The translations under genes and the position numbers were made by a program. From NCBI RefSeq assembly GCF_001190925.1, contig NZ_CP011072.1:3286001-3350000 (forward strand): DNA of 64,000 nucleotides. Direction: 5' to 3'. Of the stretch, positions 1 through 9,527 are shown piece after piece (the stretch's first letter is position 1; each line of letters starts with the position of its first letter). The DNA comes from Azoarcus sp. CIB. GTDB taxonomy: Bacteria; Pseudomonadota; Gammaproteobacteria; Burkholderiales; Rhodocyclaceae. The notes under the pieces are model-generated. The model saw only the letters and a list, made by a program, of their open reading frames with translations, searched no databases and was not told where the DNA came from.

Positions 1-756
1 CTCCGCGTCGCGGTCGACCGAGCAATCGCCTGCGCTGCCATGCGCACGCAAGCGGCGCGCGAGGAAGGGATCGGCGACCGCCCCGCGCCCCAGCATCACG
101 TCGGCAACCCCGCTCTCGGCGCGGCAGCGCCGCCAGTCCACCTCGGACCATACTTCGCCGTTGGCGGTCACGGGAATGTCCACCGCCTCCGCGATGCGCG
201 CAATCCACACCCAATGCGCGGGCGGACGGTAACCGTCGAGCTTGGTGCGCGCATGCACGACCAGGCCTTCCACGCCCCCAGCGGCGAGCGCCTGGGCACA
301 TTCGACAGCCTTCGACGCATCGGTGACACCCAGACGCATTTTCGCGGTGAACGGCACCCCGACCGGCACGGCACCCCGCACGGCCGCGGCGATGCGATGG
401 AGGAGCTCCGGCTCGTCGAGCAGTACGGCTCCGCCGCGATGGCGGTTCACCGTCGGCGCAGGGCAGCCGAAATTGAGGTCGATGCCAGGAGGGGCGAGCT
501 CGGCGAGATGTGCCGCATTGTCGGCAAGGCAGGAGGGATCCGAACCCAGCAGCTGCACGCGTACCGGCACCGACGCCCGGGTCCGCCCGCCGGACTGCAG
601 TTCGGGGCTGATGCGTCGGTAGACGCGATGCGGAAGGAGCGTACCGGACACGCGCGCGAATTCGCTCACGGCCCAGTCGTAGGGACAGGCGCGGGTGAGC
701 ACGTCGCGCAAATCGGCGTCGAGCAGACCTTCCATCGGCGCGAGCAGCAGACGCAC
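1..756 (-). CDS. dusC: tRNA-dihydrouridine synthase, partial (C-terminus beyond the left edge)
   Basis: Flavin enzyme that reduces uridine to dihydrouridine in tRNA; the DusC subfamily acts on U16. The first 252 codons are present, against about 315-330 residues for a full protein. Seen: the N-terminal LLLAPMEGL motif, the [15 protein letters not shown] segment with the catalytic-cysteine motif, TAKMRLG, and VHARTK followed by TANGEVW, the order of a Dus TIM barrel. The start is GTG at 756, preceded by a clear AGGGAG ribosome binding site about 6 nt away. An open frame of nearly 290 codons on the opposite strand is a high-GC shadow. The subfamily (DusC rather than DusA or DusB) rests on overall resemblance. 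Confidence 0.9.
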   Translation of the reverse strand, partial: MRLLLAPMEGLLDADLRDVLTRACPYDWAVSEFARVSGTLLPHRVYRRISPELQSGGRTRASVPVRVQLLGSDPSCLADNAAHLAELAPPGIDLNFGCPAPTVNRHRGGAVLLDEPELLHRIAAAVRGAVPVGVPFTAKMRLGVTDASKAVECAQALAAGGVEGLVVHARTKLDGYRPPAHWVWIARIAEAVDIPVTANGEVWSEVDWRRCRAESGVADVMLGRGAVADPFLARRLRAHGSAGDCSVDRDAE

Positions 757-875
757 ACCAACTCCCTGAAAAAAGGGCGATATTGTAAGCCCATCCGCGA
801 TCCGGGCGAACATGGTGGTGACGCCTGCCCACCACCAGCACTAGCGGCATCCCCGCCCGGGCGCCCCCGCCTCAC

Positions 876-904
876 TTGCCTTGTCGCGGCCGATCAAGGA
901 TAAT
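876..904 (+). promoter_or_regulatory. Sigma-70-type promoter for rpmE
   Basis: TTGCCT at 876-881 and GATAAT at 899-904 are separated by 17 nt, about 60 nt upstream of the rpmE start. Both hexamers are close to consensus and stand out in this high-GC background. No transcript data are available. Confidence 0.55.
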
Positions 905-966
905 TCCCGGTTTCCACCCGTTATCAGGGCGGCCACATTCACCGCCCGCTTGTCCAAGGAATCGCC

Positions 967-1185
967 ATGAAAGCGGATATCCACCCGAATTACAAAGCCG
1001 TCCAGGTCACCTGCTCCTGCGGCAATGCCTTCGAAACCCGTTCGACGCTGGGCAAGCCCGTGCTGCACGTCGAAGTGTGCTCTGCCTGCCACCCCTTCTA
1101 CACCGGCAAGCAGAAGATCGTCGACACCGCCGGTCGCGTCGAGCGTTTCCGCCAGAAATACGGCAGCGTTCAGCGCCTTGGCTGA
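967..1185 (+). CDS. rpmE: 50S ribosomal protein L31 (zinc-binding type)
   Basis: Small protein of the large ribosomal subunit, 72 residues, the normal length. It begins MKADIHPNY and keeps the L31 cysteine set: the CSC pair near residue 16 and the CSAC group near residue 37. This marks the zinc-containing (C+) form rather than the zinc-free paralogue made under zinc starvation. The gene is monocistronic, with its own promoter upstream and a strong terminator directly downstream. Confidence 0.97.
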   Translation: MKADIHPNYKAVQVTCSCGNAFETRSTLGKPVLHVEVCSACHPFYTGKQKIVDTAGRVERFRQKYGSVQRLG

Positions 1186-1206
1186 ACCCCGGCTTCCGGT
1201 CACGGC

Positions 1207-1234
1207 AAAAAAGGCAGCTTCGGCTGCCTTTTTT
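1207..1234 (+). terminator. Rho-independent terminator of rpmE
   Basis: A perfect GGCAGC/GCTGCC stem with a TTCG tetraloop is flanked by six A residues and six T residues. It lies about 20 nt past the rpmE stop. Confidence 0.9.
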
Positions 1235-1313
1235 GTTCCTCGAAACACGGCGCGGCTGCCCGCTCCGGCTAGAATTCCGCACCCGACGTTCGGACGCCTC
1301 CGCACAATGACGG

Positions 1314-2966
1314 ATGGCGCAACATGACATGACTGGAGAATCCTTCCGGACCTCAACGATCCGGCGGCATCTGTACGGTGCGACCGGCCTTGCGCTGCTC
1401 ATCGCCCTGTACCTGCTCACCGGACTGACCGGCCACGACCCTTGGCGCGGCGACGACGCGCGCCATTTTGGCCCGATCCTGGAAATGCTGCAGGGGAACC
1501 ACCTGCTGTTCCCTGCGATCGCCGGTCAGCCCGAAACGGATTTTCCGCCGCTCTACTACTGGACCGGCGCGGCGTTCGCGCGCCTGCTCGCCCCGCTCCT
1601 GCCCCTGCACGACGGGGCCCGGCTCGCGACGACGCTGTTCACGGCCCTGGCGATCTTCTGGATCGCGCGCGCGGCGACCCGTCTCTACGGCCGCGAGACA
1701 CGCACCCCCGCGGCCCTGCTGACCCTCGGCACGCTGGGCCTGGTGCTGCACGCGCATGAAACGCAGCCGATGATCGCGCTGATGGCGATGCAGGCGCTCG
1801 CGCTGGCGGGCCTCTCGCACATACCGACGCGCCCGGTGCTCGGCGGCGTCCAGGCCGGTCTGGGTGCCGCCCTCGCCTTCCTCGCGGGCGGCCTGCCGGG
1901 CATCCTGCTCACGCTGCCGCTCTTCCTCGTCGTCATCGCCTGCAGCCCCGAATGCCGCAACCCGCGCGCCAGCAGCGGGCTGATCATCGGCCTGAGCCTC
2001 GCGATCGGCGCGTCCGCACTGTGGCCGCTGGTGCTGCATTACCAGTCCCCCGACCTGCTCGCGCAGTGGTGGCGCACCGAGTGGCGCAACCTATGGGCAG
2101 AAGCGATGAGCGGCAACGAGCTCACGCGTCTCGTCGAACTCCTCGGCTGGTTCGCCTGGCCGCTGTGGCCCATCACGCTGTGGTCGCTGTGGCGCACGCG
2201 CCGCCATCTGTTGCGCGTGTCCTCGCTGCTGCCGATCGCCGCTCTCGTGCTCGCCCTGACCTGGATCATCCTGAACGGCAGCCTCAGTCCGGCGTCGATG
2301 CTGCCGCTCGTGCCGCCGCTCGCGCTGCTCGCGGCGTCCGGCGTGCCGACCCTGCGCCGCGGCGCGGCGAACGCGTTCGACTGGTTCGGCATCATGACCT
2401 TCGGCGTCTTCGCACTGCTCGTGTGGATCGCATGGAGCGCGCAGGTCTTCCTGTGGCCGCCCGGGCTCGCGCGTCACCTCGTACGTGTCGCACCCGATTT
2501 CGCCGTGCGTGCGCCCGAGATATCGGCGATCACCGGCATCGTCATCATCTCGGCGTGGGTGCTGCTGGTGTGGCGGCTGCCGCGCTCGCCGAACCGCGCG
2601 CCGACCAACTGGGCGCTTGGGATGACGATGCTGTGGTGCCTCGCGATCGCGCTGCTCAAGCCCTGGTTCGACCATGACCGCAGCTACCGTCCGGCCGCCA
2701 CGTCGCTGAAAATCGCGCTGGCTGGCGAGCGCGAGGACTGCGTCGCGATGATGGGCCTGTCGGCCAGCCAGCGCGCGTCCTTCCATTACTTCGCCGGCGT
2801 CCGGCCCGAGCGGGTGATCAACAACGGGACGCCGTGCGGCTTCCTGCTGGTTTTCGACGATCGCGGCAACACCCAGAAACCTGAACAGGAATGGCAGCAG
2901 ATCTGGGAATTCCGCCGCGGCGGGGGACGACAGCGGGAAATTTTCCGCCTGTACCGGCGCGACTGA
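1314..2966 (+). CDS. ArnT/PMT-family membrane glycosyltransferase
   Basis: Predicted inner-membrane enzyme that moves a sugar from an undecaprenyl-phosphate carrier to a cell-surface acceptor, as ArnT does for lipid A. The 550-residue protein has many hydrophobic segments. The first outer loop carries a GDDAR motif after DPWR, the place where ArnT-type enzymes have their catalytic acidic residue, and then FPPLYYW, like the PPLxYW motif of the family. The C-terminal ~110 residues are soluble. The start could be 1314 or the ATG at 1329; no strong ribosome binding site separates them. Substrate and acceptor cannot be told from sequence. It is convergent with orn. Confidence 0.8.
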   Translation: MAQHDMTGESFRTSTIRRHLYGATGLALLIALYLLTGLTGHDPWRGDDARHFGPILEMLQGNHLLFPAIAGQPETDFPPLYYWTGAAFARLLAPLLPLHDGARLATTLFTALAIFWIARAATRLYGRETRTPAALLTLGTLGLVLHAHETQPMIALMAMQALALAGLSHIPTRPVLGGVQAGLGAALAFLAGGLPGILLTLPLFLVVIACSPECRNPRASSGLIIGLSLAIGASALWPLVLHYQSPDLLAQWWRTEWRNLWAEAMSGNELTRLVELLGWFAWPLWPITLWSLWRTRRHLLRVSSLLPIAALVLALTWIILNGSLSPASMLPLVPPLALLAASGVPTLRRGAANAFDWFGIMTFGVFALLVWIAWSAQVFLWPPGLARHLVRVAPDFAVRAPEISAITGIVIISAWVLLVWRLPRSPNRAPTNWALGMTMLWCLAIALLKPWFDHDRSYRPAATSLKIALAGEREDCVAMMGLSASQRASFHYFAGVRPERVINNGTPCGFLLVFDDRGNTQKPEQEWQQIWEFRRGGGRQREIFRLYRRD

Positions 2967-2987
2967 GCCGGGCCGCACCCGGCGATA

Positions 2988-3012
2988 CCGCGCGCCGGCA
3001 AGGGGCGCGCGG
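2988..3012. terminator. GC-rich hairpin between convergent genes
   Basis: A perfect 9-bp inverted repeat CCGCGCGCC/GGCGCGCGG with a 6-nt loop lies between the stops of the glycosyltransferase and orn. There is no T-tract on either side, so intrinsic termination is uncertain. Confidence 0.3.
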
Positions 3013-3026
3013 ATGCTGCAAGCCGC

Positions 3027-3578
3027 TCAGCCTTCGAGGCGCAGGAAGTTGTCGCGATAGTGGCGCAATTCGCCGATCGATTCGTAGATATCCGACAGCG
3101 CCTCGTGCTTGCCCTTCTTGACGACGCCCTTGTAGACCTCCGGACGCCACCGGCGCGCGAGTTCCTTCAGCGTCGACACGTCCAGGTTGCGGTAGTGGAA
3201 CCAGGCCTCGAGCTGCGGCATGTAGCGGGCAAGGAAGCGGCGATCCTGGCACACCGAGTTGCCGCACATCGGCGAGGTACGCGCCGGCACGTACTGCTGC
3301 AGGAAGGCGAGCATCTGCGCTTCGGCATCCGCCTCGCCGATCGTCGACGCCTTCACGCGGTCGGTCAGGCCGGATTTGCCGTGCGTGTCGCGATTCCACT
3401 GATCCATCCCGTCGAGCACGCTGTCGGGCTGATGCACCGCGATCACGGGCGCTTCGGCAACGGTGTTGAGCTGCGAATCGGTGATCACGATCGCGATCTC
3501 GATGATGCGATCGGTATCGGGCTCCAGGCCGGTCATTTCCATGTCCAGCCAGATGAGGTGATTCTGATCCTGTGCCAT
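3027..3578 (-). CDS. orn: Oligoribonuclease
   Basis: A 3'-5' exoribonuclease that finishes RNA decay by degrading two- to five-nucleotide RNAs, including pGpG from c-di-GMP breakdown. The protein has 183 residues, the usual length. DEDDh exonuclease motifs are visible: LDMEMTGL (D12, E14), the conserved HGKSGLT region, and the late [10 protein letters not shown] with the catalytic His and Asp. The start ATG at 3578 gives the canonical N-terminus; longer readings would run into the region of the divergent protease gene. The role in c-di-GMP turnover is relevant because HD-GYP and HD proteins are encoded nearby. Confidence 0.96.
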   Translation of the reverse strand: MAQDQNHLIWLDMEMTGLEPDTDRIIEIAIVITDSQLNTVAEAPVIAVHQPDSVLDGMDQWNRDTHGKSGLTDRVKASTIGEADAEAQMLAFLQQYVPARTSPMCGNSVCQDRRFLARYMPQLEAWFHYRNLDVSTLKELARRWRPEVYKGVVKKGKHEALSDIYESIGELRHYRDNFLRLEG

Positions 3579-3652
3579 AATCGTCCGCCCCCCTTGAGCA
3601 AAGGCGCGATTGTGGCATAGATGCCTCGCCGCCCGCCCACTCCACTCGCCGA

Positions 3653-4909
3653 ATGTCCCCGGAAGCCTTCTCGTCTCTGTTCCTCGCCGCCGCCGCACTG
3701 ACCCTGTTCGCCAGGCTCGTGCTCATGATGCGCCAGATCCGGCACGTGCACGCGCACCGGGAAGCCGTGCCGCCTCCGTTCGCGGAGTCGATAACGCTCG
3801 AATCACATCGCAAGGCGGCGGACTACACCGCCGCGCGGATGAAACTCGGCACCGTTGATGCCGCTATCGGCACGGCCTACGTGCTCGCCCTCACGCTCGG
3901 CGGCGGCCTGCAGGCCATCCAGGACCTGCTCGCCGGAATTTTCGCAGCCGGAACGCTTGCGCACGGCGTCGCCCTGCTCGCGGCGCTCGGCATCGCAGGC
4001 TGGGCCATCGAACTTCCATTCTCGCTCTATCGCACCTTCGGCATCGAGAAGCGCTTCGGCTTCAACCGCATGACGCCCGGCCTGTATCTGGCGGACCTCG
4101 CCCGCGAGGCGATGCTCGCCGTGCTCATCGGACTGCCCGTCCTCGCCGCCGTGCTGTGGCTGATGGGCGCCATGGGCGAGCGCTGGTGGCTGTGGGTGTG
4201 GCTCTTCTGGCTCGCGTTCAACCTGCTTGCGCTCTTCATCTGGCCGACCTTCATCGCGCCGCTGTTCAACAAGTTCATGCCGCTCGCGGACGAGGCCCTG
4301 AAGGCACGCGTCGAGGCCCTGCTGGCGCGCTGCGGCTTCCGCTCCCGCGGGCTGTTCGTGATGGACGGCTCCCGCCGCTCGGCGCACGGCAATGCCTACT
4401 TCACCGGCTTCGGCGCGGCCAAGCGCATCGTCTTCTTCGATACCCTGCTGGAAAAACTCCGCCCCGAGGAAGTCGAGGCCGTGCTGGCGCACGAACTCGG
4501 CCATTTCCACCACCGCCACATCTGGAAGCGCCTCGCGGTCATCTCGGCGACGAGCCTCGGCCTGCTGTGGCTGCTCGGCTGGCTGATGGGACAGGCGTGG
4601 TTCTTCGCCGGGCTGGGCGTCGCCCCCGCATCGGCCGGCACCGCCGTCGCGCTAGCCCTGTTCGCGCTGGCCCTGCCCTGTTTCACATTCCCGGCCGCCC
4701 CACTGATGAGCTACTGGTCACGGGTGCATGAATTCGAAGCCGACGCGTACGCGGCACGGCAGACACGCGCCGCCGATCTTGCGCAGGCACTCGTCAAGCT
4801 CTACCGGGACAACGCCTCGACGCTCACCCCCGATCCGCTGTACTCGAGCTTCTTCGACTCCCACCCGCCGGCCGCGCTGCGTGTAGCGCGACTGCGCTCC
4901 TCCAGCTGA
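3653..4909 (+). CDS. Ste24-type M48 membrane zinc metalloprotease
   Basis: Integral-membrane endopeptidase of the M48A (Ste24/CAAX protease 1) type, 418 residues. Seen: several N-terminal hydrophobic segments, the zinc motif HELGH at residues 280-284 followed by an extra HHRH, and the downstream EFEADAYA motif that supplies the third zinc ligand. Bacterial members are thought to act in membrane-protein quality control; the substrate is unknown. The gene is divergent from orn (74 nt between starts) and 13 nt upstream of rsgA, so it probably shares a transcript with rsgA. Confidence 0.9.
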   Translation: MSPEAFSSLFLAAAALTLFARLVLMMRQIRHVHAHREAVPPPFAESITLESHRKAADYTAARMKLGTVDAAIGTAYVLALTLGGGLQAIQDLLAGIFAAGTLAHGVALLAALGIAGWAIELPFSLYRTFGIEKRFGFNRMTPGLYLADLAREAMLAVLIGLPVLAAVLWLMGAMGERWWLWVWLFWLAFNLLALFIWPTFIAPLFNKFMPLADEALKARVEALLARCGFRSRGLFVMDGSRRSAHGNAYFTGFGAAKRIVFFDTLLEKLRPEEVEAVLAHELGHFHHRHIWKRLAVISATSLGLLWLLGWLMGQAWFFAGLGVAPASAGTAVALALFALALPCFTFPAAPLMSYWSRVHEFEADAYAARQTRAADLAQALVKLYRDNASTLTPDPLYSSFFDSHPPAALRVARLRSSS

Positions 4910-4922
4910 GACCCGGCATTTC

Positions 4923-5855
4923 GTGAGCAAACCCCGACAGAACCGCGGCACGACAATCGAAGGCGTGATCGTCGCCGCCTTTGGCCGCCACTACGAGATC
5001 GTCGTCGCGGGACAGGCCGGGCAGGCAGAAACCCGCCTGAAGTGCTACCCGCGCGGCAAGAAAAGCACCTTCGCGTGCGGCGACGAAGTCGAGATCGAAG
5101 CCACGGGCAGCGACCAGGGCGTCATCACGGCGCTCAAGCCGCGGCGGAACCTGCTGTGGCGCTCGGACGCATTCCGCGAAAAGCTCATCGCCGCGAACCT
5201 CAGCCAAGTCGTGCTGGTGACGGCGACCGAGCCCGGATTCTCGGACCTGCTGATCTCGCGCTGCATAGCGGCTGCCGAAAGCCAGCACCTCAGGACCCTG
5301 ATCGTCCTCAACAAGGCCGACCTCGCCGAATCCCTGCCCGCCGCCCGCCGCATGCTCGCCCCCTTTGAAAAGCTCGGCTACGAGGTGGTCGAACTGAGCG
5401 CCCGCGCCGGCGCCGACAGCCTGCGCCCGTATCTCGCCGGGCAGCGCAGCATCTTCGTCGGCCAGTCGGGCATGGGAAAATCGACGCTCACCAACGCCCT
5501 GATCCCGGAAGCCCGCGCAGCGACGCGCGAGATCTCGGAAGCGCTCAACAGCGGCAAACACACGACCACCTTCGCCCGCCTGTATCCGCTCGACGGCGGC
5601 TGGCTGATCGACAGCCCGGGGCTGCAGGCCTTCGGCCTCGCCCACCTTACGCCCGACGAACTCGCCGCGAGTTTCATCGAATTCCAGGACCACCTCGGCA
5701 AATGCCGCTTCCGCGACTGCCAGCACGAGTCCGAACCGGGCTGCGCCCTGCAGGGCGCGCTCGCGGCGGGCACGATCAATGCACGCCGGTTCGAGCATTA
5801 CCGCCAGATCCGCGACGAGATCCGCCTGGCAAAACGGCAGTCGCAGGGCTGGTAG
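4923..5855 (+). CDS. rsgA: Ribosome small-subunit-dependent GTPase A
   Basis: GTPase that helps late maturation of the 30S subunit. The 310-residue protein starts with GTG. It shows the circularly permuted GTPase order typical of RsgA: NKAD (about 130-133) comes before the P-loop GQSGMGKS (about 180-187), followed by DSPG. The N-terminal part is the OB-fold. The C-terminal zinc knuckle has the pattern C-x4-C-x-H-x5-C. It follows the protease gene by 13 nt, and a terminator lies just after it. Confidence 0.95.
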   Translation: MSKPRQNRGTTIEGVIVAAFGRHYEIVVAGQAGQAETRLKCYPRGKKSTFACGDEVEIEATGSDQGVITALKPRRNLLWRSDAFREKLIAANLSQVVLVTATEPGFSDLLISRCIAAAESQHLRTLIVLNKADLAESLPAARRMLAPFEKLGYEVVELSARAGADSLRPYLAGQRSIFVGQSGMGKSTLTNALIPEARAATREISEALNSGKHTTTFARLYPLDGGWLIDSPGLQAFGLAHLTPDELAASFIEFQDHLGKCRFRDCQHESEPGCALQGALAAGTINARRFEHYRQIRDEIRLAKRQSQGW

Positions 5856-5884
5856 GCACCACCGGCGCTTCGCCGACGCGAAAA

Positions 5885-5906
5885 AAAACCCGCCGAGGCG
5901 GGTTTT
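5885..5906. terminator. Bidirectional rho-independent terminator
   Basis: AAAACCCGCC/GGCGGGTTTT with a 2-nt apical GA, flanked by more A residues on the left and T residues on the right. It sits between the convergent rsgA and thiolase genes and can serve both. Confidence 0.85.
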
Positions 5907-5928
5907 CTGCTTTCCGGAAGCGTATCGC

Positions 5929-7110
5929 TCAGATGCGTTCCCAGATCGTCGTGATGCCCTGACCGCCGCCGATACACATCGTCGCCATGCCGTAGCGACC
6001 ATTGGTACGGATCAGCTCGTGCAGCAGCTTGGTGATGATGACGCCGCCGGTCGCGCCGACCGGGTGGCCCAGCGCGATCGCGCCGCCGTTCGGGTTGGTC
6101 TTCTTCGGATCGAGCTCGAGCCCCTTGTTCACCGCGATCGACTGCGCAGCGAAGGCTTCGTTGGATTCGATCACGTCGATCTTGTCCAGCGACAAACCGG
6201 CACGCTGCAGAGCGAGCTTGGAGGCCGGGATCGGGCCTTCACCCATCACGTCGTTGGGCACGCCGGCGATCGCGTAGGCGACCAGGCGCGCGATCGGCTT
6301 GTGACCGCCAGCGGCAGCCTTGGCAGCGTCGGCCAGCACGAGGAAGGCAGCTGCATCGTTGATGCCGGAGGCGTTACCGGCAGTGACCGAACCGTCCTTC
6401 TTGAACGCGGGCTTCATCTTGCCCAGCGCTTCCATGGTGGTCATGCGCGGATGCTCGTCGGTGTCGAACACGACCGGGCCCTTGCGGGTCTCGAAGGTGA
6501 TCGGAACGATCTGGCTCTTGAAACGGCCTTCGGCGATCGCCGCTGCGGCACGGTTCTGCGACTCGAGCGCGAAGGCGTCCTGATCCTCGCGGCTGATGCT
6601 CCACTTGGCGGTCAGGTTCTCGGCGGTTATGCCCATGTGGCCGACGCCGAACGGGTCGGTCAGCACCGAGACCATCGCGTCGATGGCCTTGGCGTCGCCC
6701 ATGCGGGCACCGTTACGCAGAGCGGGCATCAGATAGGCACCGCGCGACATGACTTCGACACCGCCGCCGATCGCAAAGTCGGCATCGCCGAGCATGATCG
6801 CCTGGGCGGAGTTGACGATGGCCTGCTGCGCCGAGCCGCACAGACGGTTAACGGCGAAAGCCACCGAATCCATCGACATACCGCCCTGGATCGTCGCGAC
6901 GCGCGCGACATAGGCGTAGCGCGATTCGGTCGGGATGCAGTTGCCGACGGTGGCGAAGGTCACCTGCTTCGGATCGACGCCGGCGCGGGCGATCGCTTCC
7001 TTGACGACCACACCACCCAGCTCAGCCGGCTCCATGTCCTTCAGCGATCCGCCGAAACCGCCCACGGCCGAACGGACTGCGCTCAAAACCACTACTTCAC
7101 GATTCGCCAT
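5929..7110 (-). CDS. Acetyl-CoA acetyltransferase / beta-ketothiolase (BktB-like)
   Basis: Thiolase that condenses or cleaves 3-ketoacyl-CoA, with likely roles in polyhydroxyalkanoate synthesis or acyl-CoA degradation. The 393-residue protein begins MANREVVVL; the start at 7110 follows a GGAGGG ribosome binding site. Catalytic residues are visible: Cys91 in NRLCGSAQQ, the His in ALGHPVGATGG, and the late Cys in MCIGGGQG. The overall look is nearest to BktB of Cupriavidus. One oddity is CGSA where most thiolases have CGSG after the nucleophilic cysteine. No phaB or phaC is nearby, so the pathway is not fixed by context. Confidence 0.9.
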   Translation of the reverse strand: MANREVVVLSAVRSAVGGFGGSLKDMEPAELGGVVVKEAIARAGVDPKQVTFATVGNCIPTESRYAYVARVATIQGGMSMDSVAFAVNRLCGSAQQAIVNSAQAIMLGDADFAIGGGVEVMSRGAYLMPALRNGARMGDAKAIDAMVSVLTDPFGVGHMGITAENLTAKWSISREDQDAFALESQNRAAAAIAEGRFKSQIVPITFETRKGPVVFDTDEHPRMTTMEALGKMKPAFKKDGSVTAGNASGINDAAAFLVLADAAKAAAGGHKPIARLVAYAIAGVPNDVMGEGPIPASKLALQRAGLSLDKIDVIESNEAFAAQSIAVNKGLELDPKKTNPNGGAIALGHPVGATGGVIITKLLHELIRTNGRYGMATMCIGGGQGITTIWERI

Positions 7111-7129
7111 CTGTGCTCCCTCCTGGATG

Positions 7130-8056
7130 TTAGGCACCAACCCAGCCGGCAATCACCAGCAGGGCCAGCATCAGCAAGCAAAGCACGAGCGCGCGCCAGA
7201 TCAGGCCCACGGTGCTCTGCATGTAGTCGGCATCGGCTTCTTCGCCGACACCCATTTCCGGTCGTTCGACGATCTCGCCGGATTCATGGACTGGCATGCC
7301 GAGGCGCACACCGAGCGCGCCCGCACCTGCCGCGATGAGTATACCGGACGCCCTGTCGGCCCAGAGCATCGCCTGGGTGCGCCAGCAGAACACGGCGTCC
7401 TCGAAGTCGCCCACCACCGAGAACGATGCGGCGGTCAGGCGAGCGGGCAGCCAGTCAATCACTTCGAACGCCTTGCGTGCGAAGCGCCCGAACTGGCCGA
7501 ATTCGGCATCATTGCGCTCGCCCCACTCCTCGCAGAGGAAGCGCGCAAGACGATACAGCAAGGCGCCACTCGGTCCCGGCAGGACGATGAACCAGAAGAT
7601 CACGCCGAACACGTTGCGGTGGGCGGCGACGAGCCCTTCCTCGATGGCCAGCCGCGCGACCTCGCTGGAACTCGCGCCGACGTACTGGCCACCGCGCCAT
7701 TCCCCCAGCAGCGAACGCGCGCGATCGAGTTCGCCCATGCGCAGAGCGAGATGGATGTCCGTGAAGAAATGGCTTTCCTGACGGAAGCCCATCGTCAGAT
7801 AGAGCACCGCTATGTTGAAGACCACCGCCAGCAAAGGATGGACGACCCACAACAGGAAGAAGGCGAGCGCACCGCCCGCGACCACCGAAACGACGAGGAG
7901 CAGCCACGCAACCAGGCCGTTGCGGGCCTGCCCGTCGTTGAAGCGTTCGACGAGGACGCCCGACAGGCGATGAAGCGGATCCAGAACGATTTGCCGTACC
8001 GGCAACGGCCGTACCTGCTCTAGCAGCAGCGCAACGATCAGCGAAAGAAGCGTCAT
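7130..8056 (-). CDS. CobD/CbiB-family membrane protein
   Basis: A 308-residue protein with several hydrophobic segments that resembles the CobD/CbiB family (adenosylcobinamide-phosphate synthase of cobalamin synthesis). Family-like features are the N-terminal LLLEQVRPLP segment, the DIHLALRMGELDRARSLLGEWRG region (described in two parts) and FWFIVLPGPSGALLYRLA. Divergent betaproteobacterial relatives occur outside cobalamin clusters and may do something else, as also seen for AmpE-like proteins. No other cob gene is in the window, although nrdJ and a B12-binding radical SAM enzyme would need cobalamin. The start at 8056 is chosen on similarity; no good ribosome binding site is seen. The thiolase start lies 19 nt past its stop. 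Confidence 0.72.
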   Translation of the reverse strand: MTLLSLIVALLLEQVRPLPVRQIVLDPLHRLSGVLVERFNDGQARNGLVAWLLLVVSVVAGGALAFFLLWVVHPLLAVVFNIAVLYLTMGFRQESHFFTDIHLALRMGELDRARSLLGEWRGGQYVGASSSEVARLAIEEGLVAAHRNVFGVIFWFIVLPGPSGALLYRLARFLCEEWGERNDAEFGQFGRFARKAFEVIDWLPARLTAASFSVVGDFEDAVFCWRTQAMLWADRASGILIAAGAGALGVRLGMPVHESGEIVERPEMGVGEEADADYMQSTVGLIWRALVLCLLMLALLVIAGWVGA

Positions 8057-8313
8057 TCGTATTGCGATTGAGATAAGGGTCCGGGCCCGTAATATCTGGC
8101 CACGATACCATAAAAGCACGACGCGATTGTGCAACGCGGAAAGCGTGTTGGCGAAAGCGAAACGACTGCCCTGACAACACTAGACTGACGATTGTTGCAA
8201 ATGAACGAACAGTGCGTGCCGCCGGTGCCGGTTTATCGGCTAGCGGGAGCTCCATAGACTGCTGCGTGCCGGGCCATGCAGGAATGGCCCACTCGACACG
8301 CAATGGAGCCCAC

Positions 8314-9099
8314 ATGAGCACGATGCCCACTCTCTTCGTTTCCCACGGAGCGCCCACTTTCGCCCTGGAACCGGGAGAGGCCGGACGCGAACTTGCGGCC
8401 CTTGCGCGGGGGATTCCGGCGCCCCGCGCAATCCTCATCGCCTCGCCCCACTGGATGAGTCCGGTCGTGAGCGTGACGGCGAGCGACCGGCCGGAGACGA
8501 TCCACGATTTCGGCGGATTCCCGGCGCCCTTGTACGACCTGCGCTATCCGGCGCCCGGCGAACCGGCGCTCGCCGCCCGCGCGATCGAGCTGCTCGCCGC
8601 CGCGGGCGTGGATGCGCATGCGGACCCGCGTCGCGGGCTGGATCACGGCGCGTGGGTGCCCCTGCTGCACATGTACCCGGATGCCGCCGTGCCGGTCGTG
8701 CAGATTTCGATGGCCGGACGCCGCCCGGCGAGCTGGTTCCACACCCTCGGGCGAGCGCTTGCCCCACTGCGCGACGAAGGCGTCCTGATCGTCGGCTCGG
8801 GCAGCCTCACGCACAACCTGTACGAATTCACGGGCGCAGCAGCCGGGACGACGCCCTATGTCGGCGCCTTCGCGCAGTGGATCGCCGACACGCTGGCTGC
8901 CGGCGACGTCGACGCCCTGCTCGACTACCGGCAGCTCGCGCCCCACGCCGAACGCGCCCACCCGACGGACGAACACCTGATGCCGCTGATGTTCGCCCAC
9001 GGCGCCGCCGGGGCGCACGCGGGCGCACGACGCCTCGCCGCCGCCGACGTGCGCTACGGCATGCTGGCGATGGACGCCTACGTCTTCGGCGCAAGCTGA
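8314..9099 (+). CDS. DODA-type extradiol aromatic ring-opening dioxygenase family protein
   Basis: A 261-residue protein of the class III extradiol dioxygenase / 4,5-DOPA dioxygenase (YgiD) family, a non-heme metal enzyme fold. Seen: VSHGAPTFAL near the N-terminus, ASPHW (metal-ligand region), LDHGAWVPL, and a late HPTDEHLMPL. These carry the usual histidine ligands. The start ATG at 8314 follows a GGAG motif; a longer reading from further upstream is less likely. The substrate is unknown; many members act on catecholic compounds. Confidence 0.88.
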   Translation: MSTMPTLFVSHGAPTFALEPGEAGRELAALARGIPAPRAILIASPHWMSPVVSVTASDRPETIHDFGGFPAPLYDLRYPAPGEPALAARAIELLAAAGVDAHADPRRGLDHGAWVPLLHMYPDAAVPVVQISMAGRRPASWFHTLGRALAPLRDEGVLIVGSGSLTHNLYEFTGAAAGTTPYVGAFAQWIADTLAAGDVDALLDYRQLAPHAERAHPTDEHLMPLMFAHGAAGAHAGARRLAAADVRYGMLAMDAYVFGAS

Positions 9100-9221
9100 T
9101 CGGAAGCGGGAAGTTCATGCAGCCGGCGGGTTTGCCGGACGATGCTTGCCTGGCCGACGATCCGGGAGTTTAATCGCCTGACATCGACGGCATGATGCCG
9201 CACACGACGGGAGGAATCGCC

Positions 9222-9422
9222 ATGGATCGTTTGCTGTTGCTCGCCGGCAGGCTTTCGGGACTTGGCGGGCTCGCCCTCTGCGTGATCGCAGGCGCCGCAA
9301 GGGTATCGGGTAATTTCTGGATTTTGGGGTTTCAGGTCGGCACGCTGCTCCAAGCGGGGATTGGCGCACTCGTCGTCGGGTGCTTTCTGCTGCTTTGGGT
9401 GCTGACCGGGCGCAACAGCTAG
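9222..9422 (+). CDS. Small membrane protein of unknown function
   Basis: 66 residues with two predicted transmembrane segments (about residues 10-28 and 40-60) and a short polar C-terminus. The start at 9222 follows a GAGGAA ribosome binding site, supporting a real gene. I do not recognise a family. It stands between the dioxygenase and a periplasmic heme protein, all on the plus strand. Confidence 0.65.
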   Translation: MDRLLLLAGRLSGLGGLALCVIAGAARVSGNFWILGFQVGTLLQAGIGALVVGCFLLLWVLTGRNS

Positions 9423-9527
9423 TCGCACCGATCGTCCGGGCGTAGCACTGCCCGCGCCGAGGCCCGCTTCACCATCCCCATTCGCAATAATATAAGATAT
9501 TGCTTCTATTTGAATGAGGAGATGGCG

